From contig SUZB01000013.1 of NCBI GenBank assembly GCA_015060115.1, positions 1 through 53,127 on the forward strand: DNA of 53,127 nt, read 5' to 3'. Within the stretch, counting starts at the first letter, position 1. Every line of letters begins with the position of its first letter. Made by a program: the position numbers and the translations under genes. Positions 25,017 to 33,361 of this stretch are shown here, piece by piece. This DNA is from Rikenellaceae bacterium. GTDB taxonomy: Bacteria; Bacteroidota; Bacteroidia; Bacteroidales; Rikenellaceae. The notes beneath the pieces were generated by a model. The model saw only the letters and a list, made by a program, of their open reading frames with translations, searched no databases and had not been told where the DNA came from.

Positions 25017-26087
25017 ATGGCAAAAAGAAGTATCGTAATCACCGGTGGTGCGGGCTTTATTGGCTCACATGTGGTGCGTCTGTTTGTAAATAAGTACCCT
25101 GAGTACAATATTGTCAATCTCGATAAGCTCACCTACGCGGGTAACCTCGCAAACCTCAAGGATGTAGAGTCGAAGCCAAACTATAAGTTCGTGAAGATGG
25201 ATATCTGCGACTTCGAGGCCTTCTACGATTTGATGCAACGCGAGAAGATTGACGGCATTATTCACCTTGCTGCCGAGAGCCATGTGGACCGCTCTATCAA
25301 AGACCCATTTACCTTTGCCAAGACCAATGTGATGGGCACCCTATCGCTTTTGCAGGCGGCAAAGCTCTATTGGGAGAGCCTTCCCGAAAAGTTTGAGGGC
25401 AAACGCTTCTACCATATCTCGACCGATGAGGTCTATGGCTCATTGGAGTTTAATGACGAGCTTTTTACCGAGCAAACACCGTATAATCCACACTCACCCT
25501 ATTCGGCAGCAAAGGCATCATCAGACCACTTTGTGCGTGCCTATCACGACACCTACGGTATGCCTACCATCGTTACCAACTGCTCGAATAACTATGGTCC
25601 TTATCAGTTCCCCGAAAAGCTGATACCGCTATTTATCAACAACATCCGACATCGCAAGCCTCTGCCCGTATATGGCAAGGGTGAGAATGTGAGGGATTGG
25701 CTCTATGTCGAGGACCACGCAAGGGCTATTGACCTGATTTTCCACAAGGGCAAGGTTGCTGAGACCTATAATATCGGTGGTTTCAACGAGTGGAAGAACA
25801 TCGATCTTATCAAGGTTATAATTAAGACTGTGGACCGTATCTTGGGTAATCCTGAGGGGCACTCTTTAGAGCTTATCACATTTATTAGCGACCGTCCTGG
25901 CCACGATGCTCGCTATGCGATTGACTCGACAAAGTTGCATAAGGAGCTTGGCTGGGAGCCTTCGTTGCAGTTCGAGGAGGGCATCGAAAAGAGTGTTCGC
26001 TGGTATCTGGATAATCAGGAGTGGTTGGATAATGTTACCTCAGGCGACTACCAACGCTACTACGACGATATGTACAAAGCGAGGTAA
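25017..26087 (+). CDS. rfbB: dTDP-glucose 4,6-dehydratase
   Basis: Second step of dTDP-rhamnose synthesis, a 356-residue extended SDR enzyme. Motifs: ITGGAGFIGSHVVRLF (NAD), LAAESHVDRSI, HISTDEVYGSL (TDE catalytic motif) and YSAAKASSDHFVRAY (YxxxK). It lies 3 bp behind rfbD and is the last gene of the locus. A large hairpin follows about 105 bp downstream. Together with rfbA, rfbC and rfbD it gives the complete dTDP-L-rhamnose pathway, although the rhamnose may also serve other glycans. Confidence 0.97.
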   Translation: MAKRSIVITGGAGFIGSHVVRLFVNKYPEYNIVNLDKLTYAGNLANLKDVESKPNYKFVKMDICDFEAFYDLMQREKIDGIIHLAAESHVDRSIKDPFTFAKTNVMGTLSLLQAAKLYWESLPEKFEGKRFYHISTDEVYGSLEFNDELFTEQTPYNPHSPYSAAKASSDHFVRAYHDTYGMPTIVTNCSNNYGPYQFPEKLIPLFINNIRHRKPLPVYGKGENVRDWLYVEDHARAIDLIFHKGKVAETYNIGGFNEWKNIDLIKVIIKTVDRILGNPEGHSLELITFISDRPGHDARYAIDSTKLHKELGWEPSLQFEEGIEKSVRWYLDNQEWLDNVTSGDYQRYYDDMYKAR

Positions 26088-26192
26088 GACAACTACACTA
26101 CAATCTATAGAAACAATCCCAAAAGAGAAATACCTACCATCGTTCATCGTCGCAATGAACCATAGCAACTAACGCTTAGGACCTACCCTAAT

Positions 26193-26234
26193 AACACAAA
26201 ACGAGGACTCGCAACTGAGTTCTCGTTTTGTGTT
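26193..26234 (+). terminator. Large hairpin closing the polysaccharide locus
   Basis: An 18-bp stem, 26193-26210 against 26217-26234, has one G.U pair and a 6-nt loop (arms start AACACAAAACGAG and end CTCGTTTTGTGTT). There is no T run directly after it, so it may act as a terminator with the help of the AT-rich stem base, or as an mRNA 3' stabiliser. It separates the rfb genes from the promoter at 26263. Confidence 0.75.
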
Positions 26235-26262
26235 AAAATGGGAGCCATATAGAAGAGTGATT

Positions 26263-26293
26263 TTTGTATTAGACGATTTTTTTTATACCTTTG
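26263..26293 (+). promoter_or_regulatory. Promoter of the PHP-like/eptA genes
   Basis: TTTG (26263-26266) and TACCTTTG (26286-26293) are 19 bp apart, a full match to the Bacteroidetes promoter. Transcription would begin near 26297-26300, only a few bases before the ATG at 26302, so the mRNA could be leaderless or nearly so. Confidence 0.78.
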
Positions 26294-26301
26294 CAAAAGG
26301 T

Positions 26302-27477
26302 ATGAGGCGATTTGTGAAGATATTAGGCAAGGGCATCGCTACGATTGTGGCGGTGGCATTGTTGGCTATTGTCGGCACAAGCGTTACGGCAATTTACGAC
26401 TTTACGCCCATTAAGCCCTTTTCGGGGAATGACATCTTCAACCCCTACCGCGAACTCGATACCACACAGCGCTGGCAGAGGGCCTCGTTTCACAACCACT
26501 CCAGAGTCGAGGGCATCTTCAACGAGTGCGAATATGAGCCAACCATAGTAAGGGAGCGTCTTGAACGATTTGGCACCGACATTGTAACCATCTCCAACCA
26601 TAACGAGATTAGCGAAGAGGATGCACCGCTATACGAACACGGCTACAATCTTCTGAAATTTCATAAGTTAGTATTTGGCGCAAAGAGCGTTGTAAGATTT
26701 GACCATCTGCTTCCGGTCCTACTCTCGCAGCGACAGATGCAGATAGACCTGCTTAGCGCCACAGGTGATATTGTGCAGTTTAACCACCCACTGAGAACGC
26801 CATTTACGACAACAAGACAGATGCAATATTTGGAGGGTTATCGCCTTATGGAGCTGGATAGCGGTCGCTCGACAGAGAATAGCTATTGGGATATTGCGTT
26901 AAGTAGCGGACACTACTCCTTCGGTGTTGCCAACGATGACCTGCACGACCCCGACAACTCACGCAAGATAGCACGCCGATGCAACTTTATACAGACCAAA
27001 TCATCTGATTATAAAGATATTATCTAGACACTAAATGGTGGTTGCTACTACTCTATGCGCCTGCCCGACTATGGCAATGGCGACTGGACTGAGAAGATAG
27101 AGCGCAACAAGCATCTACCCGCAATCGAGAATATCGGCGTGGAGGGCACTACCCTATTTATCCGCCTCTCGGAGCCTGCCGACAGCATAGTCATCACAAG
27201 CGATTGCGGTCGTAGGCAGAGAGTCTCGACCAACGCCGACACTGCCCGCTACACACTCAGTGTCGATGATAGCTATGCACGATTTACGGCCTACTTCCCT
27301 GAGGGCGAGGTTATCTATACCAACCCCTTTGCACGCTATGATGCCTCGGCGGAGGATAGCCCATTCCGAGAGCCAAGCCACCAAGCCAATATCGTGCTTA
27401 CGATACTCTTTAACCTCTTGCTTGCCATTGCGGCATACGCAATTATCCACCTAACAATTATACTATGGAAGCGATAA
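26302..27477 (+). pseudogene. Membrane-anchored PHP-like protein interrupted by an in-frame amber codon
   Basis: One open frame of 391 codons is broken only by TAG at 27025-27027 (codon 242). Before it are an N-terminal membrane segment (about residues 11-32) and PHP-like metal motifs: HNHS (64-67), SNHNEIS, FNHPLRTP and NDDLHD. After the TAG the same frame continues as TLNGGCYYSMRLPDYGNGDW, a beta-rich domain and a C-terminal membrane helix ending ILWKR, with a normal composition. Either a recent nonsense mutation, a sequencing error, or read-through. TAG is used as a normal stop elsewhere in the window, which argues against recoding. The frame overlaps eptA by 13 bp. Confidence 0.7.
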
Positions 27478-28994
27478 AAAAACAGTTCGATAAACCTGTA
27501 AGCGCACGCCTAATGGCTGCCGTACTGAGCCTATTTACGCTCGTTGCCTACCACTACCCACTATTCAGGGTCGTAACGGAGAATACCGATGGCGGACTCA
27601 ATGGAGTGCTTATCGTAGGAGGTTTCGCCTTAGCGATGCTTGCAGTGAACTTCTTGGTTTACTACCTCCTTTTATTCCTTGGCCGTATCGTAGGCAAGGT
27701 TATCCTCGCCCTGACATTTATCTGTAATGGCATAGCGCTCTACTTTATCGTAGGCTACGAGGTGCTAATTACGGATATGATGATGGGTAATGTCTTTAAC
27801 ACTCGCTTTTCGGAGGCCTCGGGATATTTCTCGTTGGCAGCAGTGCTCTATACGCTATTTCTCGGCATCGTTCCAGCGCTCTACATCCTTCTGCGCAAGG
27901 TGGATTATGGTCGTGTGGGCAAGATGCTGAAGAGTGTAGGCATATCGCTCTTAGTAATTATCGCCGTAGCGGTTGCCAATATGCAGAACTTCCCATGGAT
28001 TGACCGCAACGCCACACAGATAGGCAGTATGATTATGCCTTGGTCGTACACCGTAAACTCGGTGCGCTACTACAATCGTATGCAGCAGCTCAACCGCAAG
28101 GAGACACCCCTGCCCGATGCCACAATCACAAACCAAGAGCGCGAGGTATGCGTAGTGGTTATTGGCGAGTCGGCACGCCGCGAGAACTTCTCGTTATATG
28201 GCTACGAGCGTGAGACAAACCCATTGCTTAAGGGCGATAGCGTGGTGGCGATTAAGGCAAAGTCGGCAGCTACCTACACCACCGAGGGTGTGCGTGCCAT
28301 TCTTTCGTACAAGGCGAGCAAGGAGCTATATGAGATACTCCCCAACTACCTTGAGCGCAATGGCGCAGATGTAGTTTGGCGCTCGACAAACTGGGGTGAG
28401 CCTCCGTTGCATATCGAGAAGTGCTATCCGCTAAAAAAGCTCAAGGAGCTATACCCCGAAGCTGATGCACGCTACGACTCGCTACTTTTGGAGGGGTTGC
28501 GCGAGGAGATTGAGCAGTCCGACAAGGCGAAGATGCTCGTTGTACTGCACACAAGCACAAGTCATGGCCCAACATACTTCCAGAAATATCCGACGGAGTT
28601 TGAGCGCTTTACACCCGTATGCACCACGGTAGAGATGTCGAAGGCCGACCTTGGGGAGCTGATGAATGCCTACGACAACACCATACTCTACACCGACTAT
28701 ATCCTACACTCGGTAATCGAGATGTTGCGCTCGTTGGAATGCCGTTCATCGATGATGTTTATCTCCGATCACGGCGAGTCGTTAGGCGAGAATGGGCTCT
28801 ATATGCACGGTATGCCGATGTCAGTAGCGCCTGCCGAGCAGTACGAGATTCCATTTATCGTATGGACATCTGACAGTAGCGCCATAAAGAGCATAGAGGA
28901 GGCCGAGCAGTACCATATATTCCACTCGGTACTCGACTTCCTACATATCACAAGCCCGATATATAACGAGGAGTACTCTATATTTGCAAAATAA
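27465..28994 (+). CDS. Phosphoethanolamine transferase, EptA-like
   Basis: A 509-residue inner-membrane enzyme. Five N-terminal helices (about residues 15-190) precede a periplasmic alkaline-phosphatase-like domain with VVVIGESARRENFSLYGY (metal Glu), the Thr cluster at 270-273 in SAATYTTEGVRA that holds the expected nucleophile, and MFISDHGESLGENGLYMHG (Asp/His metal ligands). It transfers phosphoethanolamine from phosphatidylethanolamine to lipid A or another glycan, releasing diacylglycerol. In known members this lowers sensitivity to cationic peptides such as polymyxin. Acceptor here is not determined. Overlap with the PHP-like frame suggests coupled expression. Confidence 0.9.
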   Translation: MEAIKKQFDKPVSARLMAAVLSLFTLVAYHYPLFRVVTENTDGGLNGVLIVGGFALAMLAVNFLVYYLLLFLGRIVGKVILALTFICNGIALYFIVGYEVLITDMMMGNVFNTRFSEASGYFSLAAVLYTLFLGIVPALYILLRKVDYGRVGKMLKSVGISLLVIIAVAVANMQNFPWIDRNATQIGSMIMPWSYTVNSVRYYNRMQQLNRKETPLPDATITNQEREVCVVVIGESARRENFSLYGYERETNPLLKGDSVVAIKAKSAATYTTEGVRAILSYKASKELYEILPNYLERNGADVVWRSTNWGEPPLHIEKCYPLKKLKELYPEADARYDSLLLEGLREEIEQSDKAKMLVVLHTSTSHGPTYFQKYPTEFERFTPVCTTVEMSKADLGELMNAYDNTILYTDYILHSVIEMLRSLECRSSMMFISDHGESLGENGLYMHGMPMSVAPAEQYEIPFIVWTSDSSAIKSIEEAEQYHIFHSVLDFLHITSPIYNEEYSIFAK

Positions 28995-28998
28995 ATTA

Positions 28999-29006
28999 TA
29001 CATTTG
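28999..29006 (+). promoter_or_regulatory. Possible -7 box before the GDPD genes
   Basis: TACATTTG at 28999-29006 fits TAnnTTTG but has no -33 box at the right spacing, and only 7 bases separate it from the ATG at 29014. It overlaps the end of the eptA gene region. Read-through from upstream is equally likely. Confidence 0.35.
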
Positions 29007-29013
29007 CAGTCGC

Positions 29014-29799
29014 ATGAAAAGATACCTAACAATTATATTGCTGCTCATAACAGGAGTATTCACCGCCTCTGCTCAAGAGGTTATCGCCCATCGTGGCTAC
29101 CACGCTAAGGCAAATGGAGCGCACAACTCAATAGGGGCATTTGTTGCTGCCATCGAGAGTGGATTTACAATGTCGGAGTTTGACATCGTGCGTACAGCCA
29201 AGGGTGAGCGCATTGTGGCTCACGGCCCGAAGCACGGCCAGATGAAGATTGCGGAGTCATCGTTTGAGGAGCTACGCACCGAGCCACTGGTAAATGGCGA
29301 GCAGATACCCTCGCTCACGGAGTTTCTGGAGATGACAACGAAGTATCCAGAGGCACGGCTAATCGTTGAGATTAAGAGCGACAGTGCGGAAGAGGAGCTC
29401 GTATCGTGCGATGTTGTTTATAAAGAGCTGGAGCGATTGGGACTTCTCGAGCGCTCTACATTTATCTCGTTTAGCCAGCAGATTTGCGACTATTTCGCCC
29501 AAAAGGGCTACCCCACGCTCTACCTTGCTGGCGATATGAAGCCAAAAACGGCCAAGGAGCGAGGCTACGAGGGTATCAACTACCACAGCGCAATATACAA
29601 GCTCAAGCCCAACTGGATTCGTAAAGCGCACAATATGGGTTTGAAGGCAGGTGTTTGGACCGTAAACAGCGAGAAGGTGGCAAAGTGGGCTATCCGCAAG
29701 GGTCTCGACTACATCACAAGTGATGACCCCGAGATGGTGCGCGAGCTTATCGCCAATAAGGAGGTTAGAAGAGAGAAACGAAAGAGAGATAGAAGATAA
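29014..29799 (+). CDS. Secreted glycerophosphodiester phosphodiesterase family protein
   Basis: About 261 residues from the ATG at 29014 (an upstream in-frame start at 28984 would spoil the signal peptide). Signal peptide MKRYLTIILLLITGVFTASA, then the GDPD TIM-barrel with H26-R27-G28, E55-x-D57 in SEFDIV, H70 in VAHGPKH and LIVEIKSD as metal or catalytic residues. The usual HD pair is HG here, and PENT is replaced by AHNS, so it is somewhat diverged. Expected to cleave glycerophosphodiesters in the periplasm. The neighbouring EptA consumes phosphatidylethanolamine, so both act on phospholipid-derived head groups (inference). It overlaps the next gene by one base. Confidence 0.85.
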   Translation: MKRYLTIILLLITGVFTASAQEVIAHRGYHAKANGAHNSIGAFVAAIESGFTMSEFDIVRTAKGERIVAHGPKHGQMKIAESSFEELRTEPLVNGEQIPSLTEFLEMTTKYPEARLIVEIKSDSAEEELVSCDVVYKELERLGLLERSTFISFSQQICDYFAQKGYPTLYLAGDMKPKTAKERGYEGINYHSAIYKLKPNWIRKAHNMGLKAGVWTVNSEKVAKWAIRKGLDYITSDDPEMVRELIANKEVRREKRKRDRR

Positions 29800-30557
29800 T
29801 GAGACGATTTTTTACACTTTGTCTTGCAACAATTGCAAGCATCACAACACTTTCGGCGCAGTATATTGTTGCCGATGGCGGACTAACTTCTGCGAAAGCA
29901 CCCGCCAACACTATCGCAGCGTTGGAGGCGGCATCTAAGGCTGGCTATGCTGTAAAGTGCGATGTAAACCTACTTAATGACGGCACAATTGTCGTCGTCG
30001 AAGGTCCTTGGCTTGGCGAGAAGGGCGACCCCGACAGAATGAATATTCAGCGTAGCGACTATGCTATGCTTAGCTCCAAGCTCTTGGCCAATGGCGAGGC
30101 AGTACCTACGCTTGATGCCTACCTCAACAAGGTTGTGGAGCTTGGCGATATACACCTTATAATCGAGATTAAGGAGCATGCAACACCCCAAGCCGAAAGT
30201 GAGTTGGCAAGAGCCGTTGTAACAAAGGTCAAGGAGCACAAACTACAGGATAGTACTGACTACCAGTCATCACGCCAGCATGTATGCAACGAGCTAAAAC
30301 GCTACGCAGCATCTTCGGCAACGGTATACTTTATGGGCAACAACCTTACGCCGGAGTATGTCGAAGGTCTTGGTTTCTCGGGTATTAGTTACACCGTCGA
30401 GACTTTTAAGCGTATTCCTCGCTGGATTAACGAGGCGCATAAGTTGGGATTAAAGGTGGCTGTTCGCGGTGTTACAAGTGCAGATAATGGCGCTTGGGCA
30501 AAAAAGAGCGGAGCTGATGCCATCATCACAACCACACCCGCAACTATCAAGAAATAA
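29799..30557 (+). CDS. GDPD-fold paralogue lacking catalytic residues
   Basis: A 252-residue protein with signal peptide MRRFFTLCLATIASITTLSA. It aligns along its length with the preceding GDPD. At the same offset from the signal peptide the HRG motif is D26-G27-G28, the metal Glu is K53 (D55 kept), and H70 of the partner is E68. LIIEIKEH and the C-terminal WINEAHKLGLKVAVRGVTS remain. It is therefore a tandem duplicate that probably lost phosphodiesterase activity and may bind a ligand or its partner. TAATGA overlap with the first copy implies coupled translation. The reading frame is intact, so it seems to be maintained. Confidence 0.8.
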   Translation: MRRFFTLCLATIASITTLSAQYIVADGGLTSAKAPANTIAALEAASKAGYAVKCDVNLLNDGTIVVVEGPWLGEKGDPDRMNIQRSDYAMLSSKLLANGEAVPTLDAYLNKVVELGDIHLIIEIKEHATPQAESELARAVVTKVKEHKLQDSTDYQSSRQHVCNELKRYAASSATVYFMGNNLTPEYVEGLGFSGISYTVETFKRIPRWINEAHKLGLKVAVRGVTSADNGAWAKKSGADAIITTTPATIKK

Positions 30558-30572
30558 ACAATATAGCAAGCA

Positions 30573-31826
30573 ATGAATCTAAAATACAATCTTAACGACC
30601 GCCCACCGATGGGGCAGTTGCTCGGCTACTCATTGCAGTGGTTTGTAATGGCCGTAGCTGTGGTTTCGACAAGTGTATTCGTAGCACAAGGCTCGGATGC
30701 CGAGAAGTTGTTTTTTGCCCAGAAACTCTTTGCTGTAATGGGCGTTGCCGGCTTGGCGCAGATATTCGTTGGCCACCGATTGCCATTGGTTGTTGGCCCG
30801 GCTGCGGTATTGCTCGTTGGCGTGATGTCGTCGTATAGGGCAGGTGCAGAGCCCTCGGCAGTCTACTCGTCAATCGCCATTGGCGGTGCTTTAGTTGCTC
30901 TACTCACCATTGGTGGCGTTATGCGCCGAGTGCAGAGGCTCTTTACACCTCGCATCGTGGTCGTTATCCTGATGCTTATCGCGCTTACGCTTACGCCCGT
31001 AATCTCACGACTGGTATTTGTTGCCAACCCTAAGGAGGGCGAGCACCTCTTTGGCCTCTCATTCGCCTTCTTCGGCACGATATGTATGGTTATCGCCAAC
31101 AGCAGGCTCAAGGGCGTAGGCAAGAGCCTTGTAATCCCCATAGCGCTCATTATCGGAAGTGCGATATATTATGCCATCTACCCCACCGAGATTGTTGCCG
31201 AGAGCGCTTTTTCGTGGCGAGGGTTGATATTGGATAAGTTTGTGCCCGATGCAGGCCTTATCATTGCATTTGTAATCTGCTATATTGCATTGCTAATCAA
31301 CGATATTGGCTCTATCGAGTCGTTAAGTGCAATGCTTGGCGCAGATAATATGGACAAGCGTCTAAAGAGTGGTGTTCGCCTTACGGGCATTATGAATATC
31401 GTAGCTGGCTCGATGGGTGTACTTGGCCCTGTGAACTACTCGATGAGTCCAGGCATCATCGCCTCGTCGGGATGTGCTTCGCGCTACGCCTTGGTACCTT
31501 CGTGCATCGTTTTGGCACTATGTGCCCTCTCGCCAGAGCTTATCTGGATACTATCGCATATTCCCAATCCCGTGATTGGCTCGATTATGCTCTTTTTGAT
31601 GGGCACACAACTTGCTGCATCGCTCGATATGATTCGCTCGACAGAGTCTGTCAAGTCATTCCCCGATGCACTGACCATTGGTCTGCCTATCTTGGTGGCT
31701 ATGCTCTTCGGCTCATTACCCTCAGGTGTTGTGCCCTCGGTTATCGAGCCACTCGTTGGCAACGGCTTTGCAATGGGTGTTGTAATGGTAGTTCTGATGG
31801 AGCATGTAATAAATCGTCGCCGATAG
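30573..31826 (+). CDS. NCS2-family nucleobase permease (uracil/xanthine type)
   Basis: A 417-residue inner-membrane transporter with 12-14 helices. QWFVMAVAVVSTSVFVAQ at the start, LPLVVGPAAVLLVGVMSS, and the loop/helix LINDIGSIESLSAMLGADN in the second half are features of the NCS2 (UraA/XanQ) fold, in which short antiparallel strands bind the base. Specificity among uracil, xanthine and uric acid is not clear. It lies 15 bp after the GDPD paralogue and just before purA, which has its own promoter. Purine salvage and AMP synthesis side by side may be a chance association. Confidence 0.82.
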   Translation: MNLKYNLNDRPPMGQLLGYSLQWFVMAVAVVSTSVFVAQGSDAEKLFFAQKLFAVMGVAGLAQIFVGHRLPLVVGPAAVLLVGVMSSYRAGAEPSAVYSSIAIGGALVALLTIGGVMRRVQRLFTPRIVVVILMLIALTLTPVISRLVFVANPKEGEHLFGLSFAFFGTICMVIANSRLKGVGKSLVIPIALIIGSAIYYAIYPTEIVAESAFSWRGLILDKFVPDAGLIIAFVICYIALLINDIGSIESLSAMLGADNMDKRLKSGVRLTGIMNIVAGSMGVLGPVNYSMSPGIIASSGCASRYALVPSCIVLALCALSPELIWILSHIPNPVIGSIMLFLMGTQLAASLDMIRSTESVKSFPDALTIGLPILVAMLFGSLPSGVVPSVIEPLVGNGFAMGVVMVVLMEHVINRRR

Positions 31827-31827
31827 G

Positions 31828-31857
31828 TTGGCAATTGTAAAATTTTTACTATCTTTG
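31828..31857 (+). promoter_or_regulatory. purA promoter
   Basis: TTG at 31828-31830 and TATCTTTG at 31850-31857 are 19 bp apart, fitting the Bacteroidetes consensus. The start codon of purA follows at 31909, so the leader is about 48 nt. Confidence 0.75.
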
Positions 31858-31908
31858 TTGCCGTTAAATTATGCCACCATCTAAGGTGGGTCTAAACAAA
31901 ATAGCACT

Positions 31909-33192
31909 ATGAGTAATACTTTGGTTGTTGTAGGCGCTCAGTGGGGCGACGAGGGCAAGGGCAAAATCACCGACTTTTATGCTGGTGGTGCCGATGTTGT
32001 AGTACGCCATCAGGGCGGTAACAATGCCGGTCATACCATCGTTTTCGATGGCAAGAAGTTCGCGTTGCAGTCTATCCCTTCGGGTGTCTTCAACCCCCAT
32101 ATCATAAACATTATGGCCAACGGTATGGTTATCAACCCCGTATCGTTGTTCGAGGAGCTCGACCGCTTGCATAAGGCAGGCATCACCGACTACAAGCTCT
32201 TTATATCGGACCGTGCGGCCTGCGTGATGCCCTATCACTCGATGCTCGACGGCGCATACGAGGCGTTGAAGGGCGGTCGTCAGATTGGCACTACAAAGAA
32301 GGGCATCGGCCCTGCATATACCGACAAATATAGCCGTGTAGGTATCCGCATCGGCGATTTGCTCGACAAGGAGTACTTCGCAGAGCGATTGCAGGATGCT
32401 TTGGCTCAGAAGAATTTGGAGCTTAAGGCTCTCGGCATGGAGCCTTGCGACTTCGACACCATCTACAACCAATATTTGGAGCTTGGCGAGAAGCTTCGTC
32501 CTATGATTTGCGATACCTCGGTTTTGCTCAACCGCCTTATCGAGGAGGGCAAGAAGGTGTTGTTTGAGGGTGCTCAGGGCGTTATGCTCTGCATCGACCA
32601 CGGCACATACCCCTTCGTAACATCGTCGAGCCCTACGGCAGCCAGCGTTCCCGTAAACTCAGGCATTGCACCCCGCTACATCAACAATGTTATGGGCGTG
32701 GCTAAGGCCTACACCACTCGCGTTGGCGAGGGTCCTTTCCCCACAGAGCTCTTCGATGAGCGTGCCGACTATATCCGCGAGCGTGGCCATGAGTACGGCA
32801 CTGTAACAGGCCGTCCTCGCCGTGTAGGTTGGTTGGATACTGTGGTTTTGAACCATGTACGCCGCATCAGCGGTCTTAACTACCTCTCGTTGATGTTGTT
32901 CGATGTATTGTCGGGTCTCGACAAGATTCGCATCTGCACAGGCTACAAACTCGATGGCAAGTCTATCGACTATGTACCCTCGACAATTGCTCAGTTGGAG
33001 CGTGTGGAGGCTGAGTATATCGAGATGGATGGCTGGTCGGAGGATATCACCGCCATCAAGTCATACGATGAGCTCCCTGCAAATGCCAAGGCATATATCG
33101 CAAAGCTTGAGGAGCTTACCCGCACCGAGGTCGCTGTCGTTTCGGTAGGCCCTGACCGCGAGCAGACCATCATTCGTAAGGAGATTTTCTAA
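31909..33192 (+). CDS. purA: Adenylosuccinate synthase
   Basis: Joins IMP and aspartate at the cost of GTP in the first committed step of AMP synthesis. The 427-residue length is standard. QWGDEGKGK (residues 11-19) is the GTP P-loop with the catalytic Asp14, followed by GGNNAGHTIVFDGKKFAL with the catalytic His, GTTKKGIGPAYTDKYSR (IMP-binding Arg/Thr region), LFEGAQGVMLCIDHGTYPFVTSS and VTGRPRRVGWLD. Own promoter and terminator make it a single-gene unit. Confidence 0.98.
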   Translation: MSNTLVVVGAQWGDEGKGKITDFYAGGADVVVRHQGGNNAGHTIVFDGKKFALQSIPSGVFNPHIINIMANGMVINPVSLFEELDRLHKAGITDYKLFISDRAACVMPYHSMLDGAYEALKGGRQIGTTKKGIGPAYTDKYSRVGIRIGDLLDKEYFAERLQDALAQKNLELKALGMEPCDFDTIYNQYLELGEKLRPMICDTSVLLNRLIEEGKKVLFEGAQGVMLCIDHGTYPFVTSSSPTAASVPVNSGIAPRYINNVMGVAKAYTTRVGEGPFPTELFDERADYIRERGHEYGTVTGRPRRVGWLDTVVLNHVRRISGLNYLSLMLFDVLSGLDKIRICTGYKLDGKSIDYVPSTIAQLERVEAEYIEMDGWSEDITAIKSYDELPANAKAYIAKLEELTRTEVAVVSVGPDREQTIIRKEIF

Positions 33193-33213
33193 CAATACGA
33201 TGATAACAGAGAG

Positions 33214-33254
33214 AATAACGGAGATAACTTAAAGTTATTTCCGTTATTTTTTTT
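33214..33254 (+). terminator. purA terminator
   Basis: A 17-bp stem, 33214-33230 against 33232-33248, with a very small turn and one G.U pair (arms AATAACGGAGATAACTT and AAGTTATTTCCGTTATT), followed by six T at 33249-33254. The real hairpin probably opens a few central pairs into a loop. Confidence 0.88.
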
Positions 33255-33260
33255 GAATAG

Positions 33261-33295
33261 TTTTGCACATTTTTAGCAAATAATTACTAAATTTG
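33261..33295 (+). promoter_or_regulatory. Promoter of the NagB/PIG-L and nagB genes
   Basis: TTTTG at 33261-33265 and TAAATTTG at 33288-33295, 22 bp apart, slightly longer than ideal. The leader runs about 60 nt to the ATG at 33362. Confidence 0.65.
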
Positions 33296-33304
33296 AGGTG
33301 TGAA

Positions 33305-33321
33305 GTGATTTGGCAAATCAC
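33305..33321. promoter_or_regulatory. Perfect palindrome downstream of the nag promoter
   Basis: GTGATTTG-G-CAAATCAC is an 8+1+8 perfect inverted repeat placed about 6-22 nt after the predicted transcription start. The position suits a repressor operator, for example for an amino-sugar-responsive regulator. It could also be a small leader hairpin. No regulator gene is adjacent. Confidence 0.55.
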
Positions 33322-33361
33322 ACACATTATCCAACTGCAAGTAAATAATAAACATTAAGAT

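Noticed and set aside
26302..27477. Recoding of TAG as an amino acid in this organism
   Set aside because: Several intact genes in the window end in TAG at the expected family length (for example at 943-945 and 5784-5786), so TAG is a normal stop codon.
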